The position numbers and the translations under genes were made by a program. This document shows positions 43,087-50,353 of a DNA stretch of 64,000 nucleotides, one piece after another. The notes beneath the pieces are model-generated. The model made no database searches. It was not told the DNA's origin and worked only from the letters and a program-made list of their open reading frames with translations. Each line of letters begins with the position of its first letter. Within the stretch, counting starts at the first letter, position 1. Origin of the DNA: Tropicimonas sp. IMCC34043 (GTDB taxonomy: Bacteria > Pseudomonadota > Alphaproteobacteria > Rhodobacterales > Rhodobacteraceae); NCBI RefSeq assembly GCF_003390845.1, contig NZ_QMEK01000002.1, positions 310,001 to 374,000 of the forward strand. Reading direction: 5' to 3'.

Positions 43087-43955
43087 GCCGCATCCTGGTG
43101 CTTGGCGTTTTTCAGCGCCTCCTCGACCTCGGAATAGGTCGGGCGGATGTGGCTTGGCGTGTTCTGGCGCCCCACTTCGATGCAGATGTTGGTGGCGTGA
43201 TTGTGCAGATTTGCGACCAGAACCTCGCAGATGAGGCGATAGAAATGGCTGTCTTCCTTGGTGATGTCCCCGATCCGGCTGGCGAACGGTCCCACGAGGC
43301 CATAGGCGAGAAAGACGCCAAGGAACGTGCCGACCAGCGCGCCGGCGATGAGCTTGCCGAGGATCTCGGGCGGTTGATCGATCGACCCCATGGTCTTGAT
43401 CACCCCGAGCACGGCGGCAACGATCCCAAGCGCCGGGAGGCCATCTGCCACGATCTGCAGGGCATGGCTGGTGTGAAGGGCATGCGCGTGGTTTGCTTCC
43501 ATCCGCTTTTCGAGGATGTCCTCGACCTGGTGCGGATCGTCATAGTTCATCGACGCCGAACGCAACGTGTCGCAGATCAGATCCACGGCTTCCGTGTCGG
43601 CGAGGATTTTCGGGTAGCGCTGAAAGATCGCGGACTCTGCCGGTGCCTCGATATGTTCCTCGAGACCCACGGGATTCTGGCGCGCCAGACGGATCAGCTC
43701 GAAGAGCAGACAGAGCAGGTCGCGATAGTCCTGCGGCGCCCATTTCGGCCCCTTGAACGCCCGCCCGATGTCCCTGAGCGTGTGCTTGATCGTCGGGACG
43801 TCGTTCGAGATCACAAAGGCGCCGACCGCGGCACCGCCGATGATTGTGAACTCGTAGGGCAAGGATTTCAGGATGATGGCCATCTTGCCGCCGGCCGCGA
43901 GATAGCCGCCGAACACCATGACGAATATTATCGCGATTCCGATTATACCGATCAT
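43083..43955 (-). CDS. motA: Flagellar stator protein MotA
   Basis: 290 residues, four membrane helices. Proton-conducting stator subunit that pushes the rotor. Family segments: IIGIAIIFVMVFGGYLAAGG, the cytoplasmic loop with RMEANHAHALHTSHALQIVA and DGLPALGIVAAVLGVIKTMG, and GALVGTFLGVFLAYGLVGPF. The Pro in DGLPALG is the conserved third-helix proline. It lies between motE and the helical-repeat gene. Confidence 0.96.
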   Translation of the reverse strand: MIGIIGIAIIFVMVFGGYLAAGGKMAIILKSLPYEFTIIGGAAVGAFVISNDVPTIKHTLRDIGRAFKGPKWAPQDYRDLLCLLFELIRLARQNPVGLEEHIEAPAESAIFQRYPKILADTEAVDLICDTLRSASMNYDDPHQVEDILEKRMEANHAHALHTSHALQIVADGLPALGIVAAVLGVIKTMGSIDQPPEILGKLIAGALVGTFLGVFLAYGLVGPFASRIGDITKEDSHFYRLICEVLVANLHNHATNICIEVGRQNTPSHIRPTYSEVEEALKNAKHQDAA

Positions 43956-44024
43956 CCGTCTCTCCGCACATTTGGGCGCGCCTCATCACTGGCAGGCTCG
44001 GGTTAAGATTGCCTGATCCCGCGA

Positions 44025-44642
44025 CTATTCTGTCGGCACGCTGGTGTTGCGCCCGGCCAGAACGATGCTGACCGTGTAGGCAGCCTGCGGCGAAAGCCCG
44101 GCCATGATCGCGGCAGAGACCTCAGGCTTCATCCGGCCAAGGAAACCGGCGGCGAATACCGGATCCATGGTCTCGAACAGCGCCGCGGCCTCCTTCGACT
44201 TCATTCTTTCGTAGACTTCGGTAAGTCTGGCGATGTCGGTCTCGGCCGCGCCGTCGGCCAGGGCGATCGTGTCCTTGAGCGAGGCTTCGGCCTCGATCAA
44301 CGCTGCAAGGTTGTACTGAATCTCGTCTTCGGCAAGGCTCAGGCTCTGCGCGCGTTGGGCAATCTGCGCTTCGCGGGCGTCGAGTTCCTGCGATCGCTGG
44401 CGCAGTGATTTCAGGACGGCACGAACCTCGGGATCTTCGTTGCAACTCGCCAGGGCGCCACTGCTGGCATCGAGGATCTGTGTCGACGAGGCGATCGCTT
44501 CGAAGCCGCGTGCGAGCGCGCCCCCGGTGCCATCGACAATTCGCAGCGCTCCCGAGGCAAGAAACAGCGCTGCGATCAGGCCAAGTGCGCCGCGGCCCGG
44601 CCTGCGGCCCACGCGGCCGCGCGAAGCTGCGGGGCCGGCCAT
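44025..44642 (-). CDS. motE: MotE-family flagellar protein (MgtE N-terminal-like domain)
   Basis: 205 residues. One N-terminal membrane helix (LGLIAALFLASGALRIV), a coiled-coil stretch (LKSLRQRSQELDAREAQIAQ) and a C-terminal domain (LTEVYERMKSKEAAALFETM, DPVFAAGFLGRMKPEVSAAI, MAGLSPQAAYTVSIVLAG) of the kind named MotE or MgtE_N. In Rhizobium MotE is a periplasmic chaperone for MotC. Its start overlaps the stop of the 123-residue gene. Confidence 0.8.
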   Translation of the reverse strand: MAGPAASRGRVGRRPGRGALGLIAALFLASGALRIVDGTGGALARGFEAIASSTQILDASSGALASCNEDPEVRAVLKSLRQRSQELDAREAQIAQRAQSLSLAEDEIQYNLAALIEAEASLKDTIALADGAAETDIARLTEVYERMKSKEAAALFETMDPVFAAGFLGRMKPEVSAAIMAGLSPQAAYTVSIVLAGRNTSVPTE

Positions 44643-45013
44643 CAGGCCTCCTCCGGCAGGGCAGCGGTACCGGTGCGCCGCCGCCGCCGAACCGATCTTG
44701 CGGCCCCATTGCTGCCATTGCGGGCCTCGATCTCGATGTCATGCATCGAGGCGAGAAGCAGTTCCAGCCTCGCTGCCGCCGCCTCGGCCCTCTGGGTGCG
44801 CTGTTCGAGCGATTCGGCCGATTTTTGCGATGTCTGACGAGCGCCTTCGAGCGCCTTCGTCAGTTCGTCGACCTGAACCGAAAGCACGGCGACTGCGCTG
44901 CCCATGCCGCTTTCGAGGTTGGTGAAACTGCGCAACCGCCGCGACAGGACAAGGCAATAGAGCGCGGCGCTCAATGCGGCGGCGATCAGCAGGAAATCGG
45001 CGATGAGGGACAT
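44642..45013 (-). CDS. Small membrane coiled-coil protein between fliL and motE
   Basis: 123 residues: one N-terminal membrane helix (FLLIAAALSAALYCLVLSRR), a coiled coil from about 40 to 90 (VLSVQVDELTKALEGARQTS, ESLEQRTQRAEAAAARLELL) and a basic tail (RSVRRRRRTG). Family name not recognised with certainty. The fixed place between fliL and motE suggests a structural or assembly role at the motor. It overlaps motE and lies nine bases after fliL. Confidence 0.65.
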   Translation of the reverse strand: MSLIADFLLIAAALSAALYCLVLSRRLRSFTNLESGMGSAVAVLSVQVDELTKALEGARQTSQKSAESLEQRTQRAEAAAARLELLLASMHDIEIEARNGSNGAARSVRRRRRTGTAALPEEA

Positions 45014-45022
45014 TGCAGCCTC

Positions 45023-45499
45023 CTAGTTCAGGACGAATTCGGTGACGAGAAGGTCGCGGACCCGATTCTCGCCGACAACGAGCCGGACCCGTCGCAGCAT
45101 CTGTGCCCTGAGGCCGATCAGCGACGTCTGACGTTCCAGATCCTCGACATCCACCGCGCGCAGATAGCTGTTCAGGACATCAAGCACGCGCGGCATCAGC
45201 AGTTCGACATTGTGCTGTTCGTTCGGTTCGACCTCGAGCTCGGCTCGGAATCGCAGATGTCGTGGCCGGGCGCCGTGGCTGAGCGAAATCAGGATCGGTT
45301 CTATCGGCACGTAGCTTGTCGGCTGAAGGTGACTGGTCTGCGCGGTCTCGCCATGCCCGGACGCGCCGCCCCGAAGCAGGCCGGTATAGGTGATGACGAA
45401 TCCGCAGGCACCGAGAATCGCCGCCAGGCCAAGCCCCAGAAACAGCGGCTTGCTGCCCCTCTTCGTCGATGTCTGTTCTGCTGCTGCTGCGTCGGACAT
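45023..45499 (-). CDS. fliL: Flagellar basal body-associated protein FliL
   Basis: 158 residues with a single membrane helix near 18-37 (PLFLGLGLAAILGACGFVI) and a periplasmic FliL domain: YVPIEPILISLS, RHLRFRAELEVEPN, ELLMPRVLDVLNSYLRAVDV, LRRVRLVVGENRVRDLLVTE. It surrounds the stator and stabilises torque. It is the first gene of the leftward operon, divergent from fliF across a 119-base promoter region. Confidence 0.9.
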   Translation of the reverse strand: MSDAAAAEQTSTKRGSKPLFLGLGLAAILGACGFVITYTGLLRGGASGHGETAQTSHLQPTSYVPIEPILISLSHGARPRHLRFRAELEVEPNEQHNVELLMPRVLDVLNSYLRAVDVEDLERQTSLIGLRAQMLRRVRLVVGENRVRDLLVTEFVLN

Positions 45500-45547
45500 G
45501 ACCGCTTCCTCCGTCGTTTCGCAGGGTCATGGATACTCCGCCGAGGG

Positions 45548-45562
45548 CTAACCGATTGTTAA
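45548..45562. promoter_or_regulatory. CtrA-like site between fliL and fliF
   Basis: CTAA-N7-TTAA, seven of eight fixed positions of the CtrA motif. It lies 48 bases before the fliL start on one side and 56 before fliF on the other, so one site could serve both operons. Confidence 0.45.
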
Positions 45563-45618
45563 ACGAGATCCTTCATTGATGCACCGAGGGTCAGAAGGCC
45601 CTGCGAAGGAGATTTTCG

Positions 45619-47253
45619 GTGCAGAACCTCATCCGAACCTGGTCCGCTCTGGATACCCGCCGCAGGGTAATTGTCGGGCTTGCGACCCTGGCAATGTTCG
45701 TGGCGGTCCTGCTGCTGTCTGGTCTGGCGTCGAAGCCGAAGATGGAACTGCTTTATGCCGGTCTGGACGGGCAGGCGGCTGGCGAAGTGATCGTCGCGCT
45801 CGATCAGCGCGGTGTCGTCTATGACGTGCGCGGCAGTGCGATCTATGTCGAGGCCGGCGCGCGCGACCAGCTGCGGATGCTGCTGGCGGTAGAGGGCCTG
45901 CCTGCCAACGGCCCGGCTGGCTATGAACTTCTGGACGGGCTCTCGGGATTCGGCACGACCTCGCAGATGTTCGATGCAGCCTATTGGCGCGCGAAGGAGG
46001 GCGAGCTTGCCCGCACCATCATGGCAAGCCCGCAGATCCGCTCGGCGCGCGTGCATATTTCGCGCCCGCCGAACGCCGGGTTCCGGCAGGAGGCGACGCC
46101 TGCGGCCTCGGTTTTCGTGACGCCGTCGAGCGACGGGATCAGCGATGCGCAAGGCCGCGCCCTGCGGTTTTTGGTCGCCTCGGCGGTGGCGGGGATGAAG
46201 CCCGAGAATGTCTCGGTCATCGACGGCGAGAGCGGCGTCGTCCTTGGCAGCGGCGACGAGGTGGGCGCGGTTGCGGCGGGCAAGCGCGAGGCGGTTCTGA
46301 AACGCAATGTCGAGCGCCTGGTCGAGGCGCGGGTGGGGCCCGGCAATGCGATTGTCGAGTTGAGCCTCGAGACCGTGACCGAGCGCGAATCGATCGTCGA
46401 ACGGCGGTTCGATCCCGATGGTCGCGTCGCAATCAGCACCGACACCGAGGAGCGCAGCACTGCCTCGCGCGGCCAGAACGGCGGCGCGGTGACCGTCGCC
46501 AGCAACCTTCCCGACGGCGACGCCAACGCCAAGGCCGGTGACAGTTCGAGCCAGAACAGCGAGAGCCGGGAACGGGTGAATTTCGAGGTGTCGCAGACCC
46601 AGAGGGAACTTGTCAGGGTTCCGGGTTCGGTCAAGCGCCTCAGTGTCGCCGTTCTGGTCAACACGGTCCGCAGCAGCGATGCCTCGGGCCGCGAAGTGTC
46701 GGCGCAGCGACCGGACGAGGAACTCGACGCGCTTCGGGCGCTGATTGCGGCTGCGGTCGGCTTCGACGAAAGCCGTGGCGACCAGATTACGATCCGTTCG
46801 ATGGAGTTCCGTCCGACCGAAGTGAGCGGCGCGCTGCCAGCGTCACACCTGATCGACCGGCTGGATCTGATGGCCATCGCGCAGATCGCCATTCTCTCGA
46901 TAGTCGCGGTGATTCTCGGTCTGTTCGTCGTCCGGCCGATCCTGGCCCGGCGCGAGACCCCGAAGATGCTGGAACTGCCTCCGACCGATGAGGCAAAGGC
47001 GGGGCCGGACAAGGCGGCGCAGGCATCCGCAGCGCGCGCTCTGACCGGCGAGATCGCCGACGACGGCTATGCCCCGGCCATGCAGGTCGTGTCGGGCCGT
47101 GGCGTCGAGGAGGACATGCGGCCGGGTAGCAGGGTTCTGACCGCCGAGCCGCAGGATCCGGTCGCCCGCCTGCGCCTTCTGATCAAGGAGCGCGAGCATG
47201 AGACGATCGAGGTGCTGCGCAGCTGGATGGAAGACGAAAAGGAGAAGGCGTGA
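45619..47253 (+). CDS. fliF: Flagellar MS-ring protein FliF
   Basis: 544 residues, GTG start after GAAGGAGA. Forms the MS ring in the inner membrane on which the motor is built. N-terminal helix (VIVGLATLAMFVAVLLLSGL), YscJ/FliF domain (MELLYAGLDGQAAGEVIVAL, EGELARTIMASPQIRSARVH, ASVFVTPSS), a second helix near 412-435 (IAQIAILSIVAVILGLFVVR) and a C-terminal tail ending in IEVLRSWMEDEKEKA, the FliG-binding end. It opens the fliF-fliH-fliN-fliP operon. Confidence 0.95.
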   Translation: MQNLIRTWSALDTRRRVIVGLATLAMFVAVLLLSGLASKPKMELLYAGLDGQAAGEVIVALDQRGVVYDVRGSAIYVEAGARDQLRMLLAVEGLPANGPAGYELLDGLSGFGTTSQMFDAAYWRAKEGELARTIMASPQIRSARVHISRPPNAGFRQEATPAASVFVTPSSDGISDAQGRALRFLVASAVAGMKPENVSVIDGESGVVLGSGDEVGAVAAGKREAVLKRNVERLVEARVGPGNAIVELSLETVTERESIVERRFDPDGRVAISTDTEERSTASRGQNGGAVTVASNLPDGDANAKAGDSSSQNSESRERVNFEVSQTQRELVRVPGSVKRLSVAVLVNTVRSSDASGREVSAQRPDEELDALRALIAAAVGFDESRGDQITIRSMEFRPTEVSGALPASHLIDRLDLMAIAQIAILSIVAVILGLFVVRPILARRETPKMLELPPTDEAKAGPDKAAQASAARALTGEIADDGYAPAMQVVSGRGVEEDMRPGSRVLTAEPQDPVARLRLLIKEREHETIEVLRSWMEDEKEKA

Positions 47254-47855
47254 TGGGACGTCCCCTGAAACTCGAATCCTTCGACATCGCGGTCCCTGCC
47301 ACCTGCGAGGTCGCGATCCTTCCCGAAGAGCAGCTTGAAGAGGTGCGGCTGCAGGCCTTCGACCAGGGTTATCGCGCCGGATGGGAGGATTCGGCCTCGG
47401 CCTTCAAGGAGGATCAGCGCCGGATTTCCGAGGAGTTCGGCAACAACCTGCAGGAGCTTTCCTTCACCTATCATGAGGCGCGCAACGCGGTTCTGGCGGA
47501 GATGGAGGGGATCCTTCGCGGCATGGTGGACCGTGTCCTGCCGGCGACGCTGACCCGGTCCCTGGGCGAGATGATCCTGCGCCAGATCGGCGAGGCGGCT
47601 GAGCGGGCGTCCGAGGTCCCGGTCGACGTCGTCGTCTCGCCGGCCAACGTTTCCGTGGTCCGGTCGCTGATCGAACACAGGGTCGTGCCGCCCTTGCGAA
47701 TCCACGGCGAACAGACGCTCGGCGACGGTCAGGCCTTCCTCAGGATGGGCGGGTCCGAACACAAGTTCGACCTCGAAGCGGTGCTGCGCGAGATCGCCGA
47801 TGCCGTCACCGATTTTTTCGAAGAACCCACGACCGAGGAGGTCTCCCATGCCTGA
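47253..47855 (+). CDS. fliH: FliH-like flagellar export regulator
   Basis: 200 residues. Helical with AFDQGYRAGWEDSASAFKED near 30-50, typical of the GxxxG-bearing part of FliH, followed by an SctL-like C-terminal domain (ARNAVLAEMEGILRGMVDRV, VDVVVSPANVSVVRSLIEH). FliH binds the FliI ATPase and FliN. It sits in a TGATG overlap after fliF and overlaps fliN by eight bases. Sequence is divergent, so position adds much to the call. Confidence 0.75.
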   Translation: MGRPLKLESFDIAVPATCEVAILPEEQLEEVRLQAFDQGYRAGWEDSASAFKEDQRRISEEFGNNLQELSFTYHEARNAVLAEMEGILRGMVDRVLPATLTRSLGEMILRQIGEAAERASEVPVDVVVSPANVSVVRSLIEHRVVPPLRIHGEQTLGDGQAFLRMGGSEHKFDLEAVLREIADAVTDFFEEPTTEEVSHA

Positions 47856-48135
47856 CGCCACCGCAGAACGCGATCCCGGCAGCCCGTTTACCCAGGTCCC
47901 GGTCGATGTGATCGTTTCGGTCGGTCACGCCCGCCCGCGCATCGCAGATCTGCTGCGGCTCGAAAGGAACGCGGTGCTGCTGCTCGACCGCCGGGTCGAC
48001 GATCCGGTCGAGCTCTATATCGGCGACAAGCTGATCGCCCGCGGCGAACTGATCGAACAGGACGGGGCACAGGAGGGACAACTCGCCGTCCGCCTGACCG
48101 AAATCGCCGATCTGAAGGACGGGCTGCGGCCGTGA
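47848..48135 (+). CDS. fliN: Flagellar motor switch protein FliN
   Basis: 95 residues, essentially one SpoA domain: PVDVIVSVGHARPRIADLLR, AVLLLDRRVDDPVELYIGDK and LIARGELIEQDGAQEGQLAV, RLTEIADL. It is part of the C-ring. AGGAGG stands five bases before ATG 47848. Its stop overlaps fliP (GTGA). Confidence 0.92.
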   Translation: MPDATAERDPGSPFTQVPVDVIVSVGHARPRIADLLRLERNAVLLLDRRVDDPVELYIGDKLIARGELIEQDGAQEGQLAVRLTEIADLKDGLRP

Positions 48136-48881
48136 AACCCTGCGGGACATGGATGAGGTGGTGTCTGGCTGCGGCGCTGGCGGCCCTTGCCGCCGGGCCG
48201 GCGGCGGCTCAGGGCATCACCCTGTCGATGGGCGATGGCGGCGGCAGCCTGGCCGGACTCAGCATCCAGCTCTTCCTGCTGGTGACCGTGATCAGCCTGG
48301 CGCCGGGACTGTTGATCATGGCGACCTGCTTTCCCTTCATCGTCACGGTGCTGTCGATCCTGCGCCAGGCGATCGGCCTGCAGCAATCCCCGCCCAACAT
48401 GCTCATCGTCTCGATCGGGCTGGTGCTGACCTATTACGTCATGGATCCGGTCTTTACCGAGGCCTGGACGACCGGCGTCGATCCCCTGTTGCAGGAGCAG
48501 ATCGACACGGCTACCGCCATCGCCAATATCGAGGCGCCATTCCGGGGCTTCATGCAGGCCCGGGTCGATCCCGAGACACTGGCCCGGATGGCCGCGCTGC
48601 GGGGGGACGCGGCGCAGGTGGCGGTCGATCCTGCGGTGCCGCCGCTGTCGGTGCTGATCCCCTCGTTTCTGCTGAGCGAGATCGCGAATGCCTTCCAGAT
48701 CGGCTTCCTGATCTTCCTGCCGTTCATGATCATCGATCTTGTGGTCGCGGCGGTGCTGATGTCGATGGGGATGATGATGGTGCCGCCGGCCTTGGTGTCA
48801 TTGCCGTTCAAGCTGGCGTTCTTCGCCGTGGCCAATGGCTGGACGCTGGTCTCGGAAGCCCTGGTGCGCGGCTATTTCTGA
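48132..48881 (+). CDS. fliP: Flagellar export gate protein FliP
   Basis: 249 residues, GTG start in overlap with the fliN stop. Signal peptide (AAALAALAAGPAAAQG), then the FliP helices with MATCFPFIVTVLSILRQAIG, PNMLIVSIGLVLTYYVMDPV, SFLLSEIANAFQIGFLIFLP and the signature DLVVAAVLMSMGMMMVPPAL. It normally pairs with FliQ and FliR. The last ten bases overlap the convergent SMP-30 gene. Confidence 0.96.
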   Translation: MKPCGTWMRWCLAAALAALAAGPAAAQGITLSMGDGGGSLAGLSIQLFLLVTVISLAPGLLIMATCFPFIVTVLSILRQAIGLQQSPPNMLIVSIGLVLTYYVMDPVFTEAWTTGVDPLLQEQIDTATAIANIEAPFRGFMQARVDPETLARMAALRGDAAQVAVDPAVPPLSVLIPSFLLSEIANAFQIGFLIFLPFMIIDLVVAAVLMSMGMMMVPPALVSLPFKLAFFAVANGWTLVSEALVRGYF

Positions 48882-49774
48882 TCGCAGGACCCATCGCCCG
48901 GTTCCAGCTCCCGCCCCACATCGACGGTCGGTTCCACGCGGCCGGGGCCGGCGCCGGCCAACCGCAGCGTCCGGCCAAGCGGGGGTGGAAGCCCTCGGCT
49001 CGCGGATACCGCGGCATTTGTCATGGTCGTGACGTAGAGGTCGGACAGGTCCCGCCCACCGAAGGCGGGGCAGGTCGGATAGGGCGTCCCGGTCGCGAAC
49101 CGCGCGATTTCTTGGCCATCGGGGCCAAAGCGGACAACCCGGCCGCCGCCCCATTGGGCGCTCCAGAGACAGCCGTCTGCATCGGTCACCGCGCCGTCGG
49201 GGACAACCCGATCCTCTTTCACCACCACGAATTCCTCGGCCCGCCCCGTGGGCCAGCCATCGGGATCGAGCCCCAGAACATAGATCGTCGAACGCCGCGA
49301 ATCGGCATAGTAGGCGCGGCGCCTGTCGGGTGCGAAGCAGATCCCGTTCGGGATCGTCAGACCGGTGACGAGGCGGCGCAGCTCGCCCCGATACCAGCGA
49401 TAGATCGACCCGGCCCCCGCCTCGGTCGCTTTGCCCATGGTGCTGATCCAGAACCCTCCCCAGGGGTCGGCGCGGCCATCATTGCTGCGGTTGCCCGAAA
49501 TGCCGGCCTCGACCGGACAAAGCGCCCGACAGCTGCCGTCAGAAAGATCGAAGACCGACAGCCCGGTCTCGCCTGCCAGCAAAAGGCGGGCCGCGTCGAT
49601 CCGGCCGAGCGCCGATATCATTTCCGGCACCTGCCATTCGAACGTCTCCTCGCCCGAGCGGCCGAGCAGACGCCGGGCGGGAATATCGACCCAGACCAGC
49701 GCCTCGCGTTCTGGCAGCCAGATCGGCCCTTCCCCGAGCGTGCAGAGCCGGTCGTCGAAGATCTCCATTTTCAT
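48872..49774 (-). CDS. SMP-30/gluconolactonase family protein
   Basis: 300 residues, a six-bladed beta-propeller lactonase of sugar-acid metabolism. Metal ligands typical of the family are visible: Glu in CTLGEGPIW, Asn in GNRSNDGRADPWGGFWISTM (part) and TIPNGICFAPD, and Asp in VPDGAVTDADGCLWSAQW. ATG 49774 has GAAAGGGG upstream; a second ATG is two codons later. It ends inside the last codons of fliP on the other strand. No sugar transporter or dehydrogenase neighbours it, so the substrate cannot be inferred. Confidence 0.88.
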   Translation of the reverse strand: MKMEIFDDRLCTLGEGPIWLPEREALVWVDIPARRLLGRSGEETFEWQVPEMISALGRIDAARLLLAGETGLSVFDLSDGSCRALCPVEAGISGNRSNDGRADPWGGFWISTMGKATEAGAGSIYRWYRGELRRLVTGLTIPNGICFAPDRRRAYYADSRRSTIYVLGLDPDGWPTGRAEEFVVVKEDRVVPDGAVTDADGCLWSAQWGGGRVVRFGPDGQEIARFATGTPYPTCPAFGGRDLSDLYVTTMTNAAVSASRGLPPPLGRTLRLAGAGPGRVEPTVDVGRELEPGDGSCDQK

Positions 49775-49983
49775 CGCGGCCCCTTTCGTCCGAATGCCAT
49801 GCCCCTGCCGCCCCGGTGTCGAGGTTGCCCCATTCCGCCCGACCTGCGACATGCGACACCGACGCGGGCCCACCCCTTGGACGCCCCCCGAGAGGACCTG
49901 CGCCCGGGGCAGGCAGCAAGGGGCCGTTGATTCGCCCGCCCTGCGGCCCCGCTGGCAGATAGGGGCATCGCCGGACATCCCGC

Positions 49984-50015
49984 TTGACGCTCGGGGGGCG
50001 GTGAAATATTCACCG
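49984..50015 (+). promoter_or_regulatory. tRNA-Gly promoter with palindromic -10 region
   Basis: TTGACG (49984-49989) and TATTCA (50007-50012) are 17 bases apart, placing transcription start a few bases before the tRNA at 50025. A perfect 7-bp inverted repeat with a 3-base centre, CGGTGAAATATTCACCG at 49999-50015, covers the -10 hexamer. Confidence 0.65.
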
Positions 50016-50024
50016 GGCGTTCGG

Positions 50025-50098
50025 GCGGGTATGGTGAAATGGTATCACACGAGCCTTCCAAGCTCTTGGCGCGGGTTCGATTCCCGCTACCCGCTCCA
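50025..50098 (+). tRNA. tRNA-Gly (anticodon TCC)
   Basis: A 74-base tRNA with the CCA end encoded. Acceptor GCGGGTA pairs with TACCCGC; the anticodon stem GAGC/GCTC encloses a loop with TCC; the T arm is GCGGG-TTCGATT-CCCGC. The D arm (GGTGAAATGGTATCAC) is regular. TCC reads GGA and GGG codons. No clear terminator follows. Confidence 0.97.
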
Positions 50099-50353
50099 GA
50101 ATACCTTGTCCCGCGATCGTTTCCCCCGACCCTGCCGACAGCCTGAGATCTCATGCAAACCGAATGTTCCCGGAGCCTTGCGGTTTGCCGCAGGCGCGGG
50201 TGCGGCGCAAGCGATCAGACGCACGATGGTCCGATGCCATAAGGATCGGTTCCTCGGCGCGCTGCCTTGCCAACTCCGCGGGATGCACGGCCGATTGAGT
50301 TGCCGATCCGCCGCTTGCCCGCTATTGCACGGACAGCAGAAGGAATTTCAGCC

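Noticed and set aside
43990-44020. CtrA-like half site TTAACC upstream of motA
   Set aside because: The second half has two mismatches and the site lies inside an operon between motE and motA, so it was not called.
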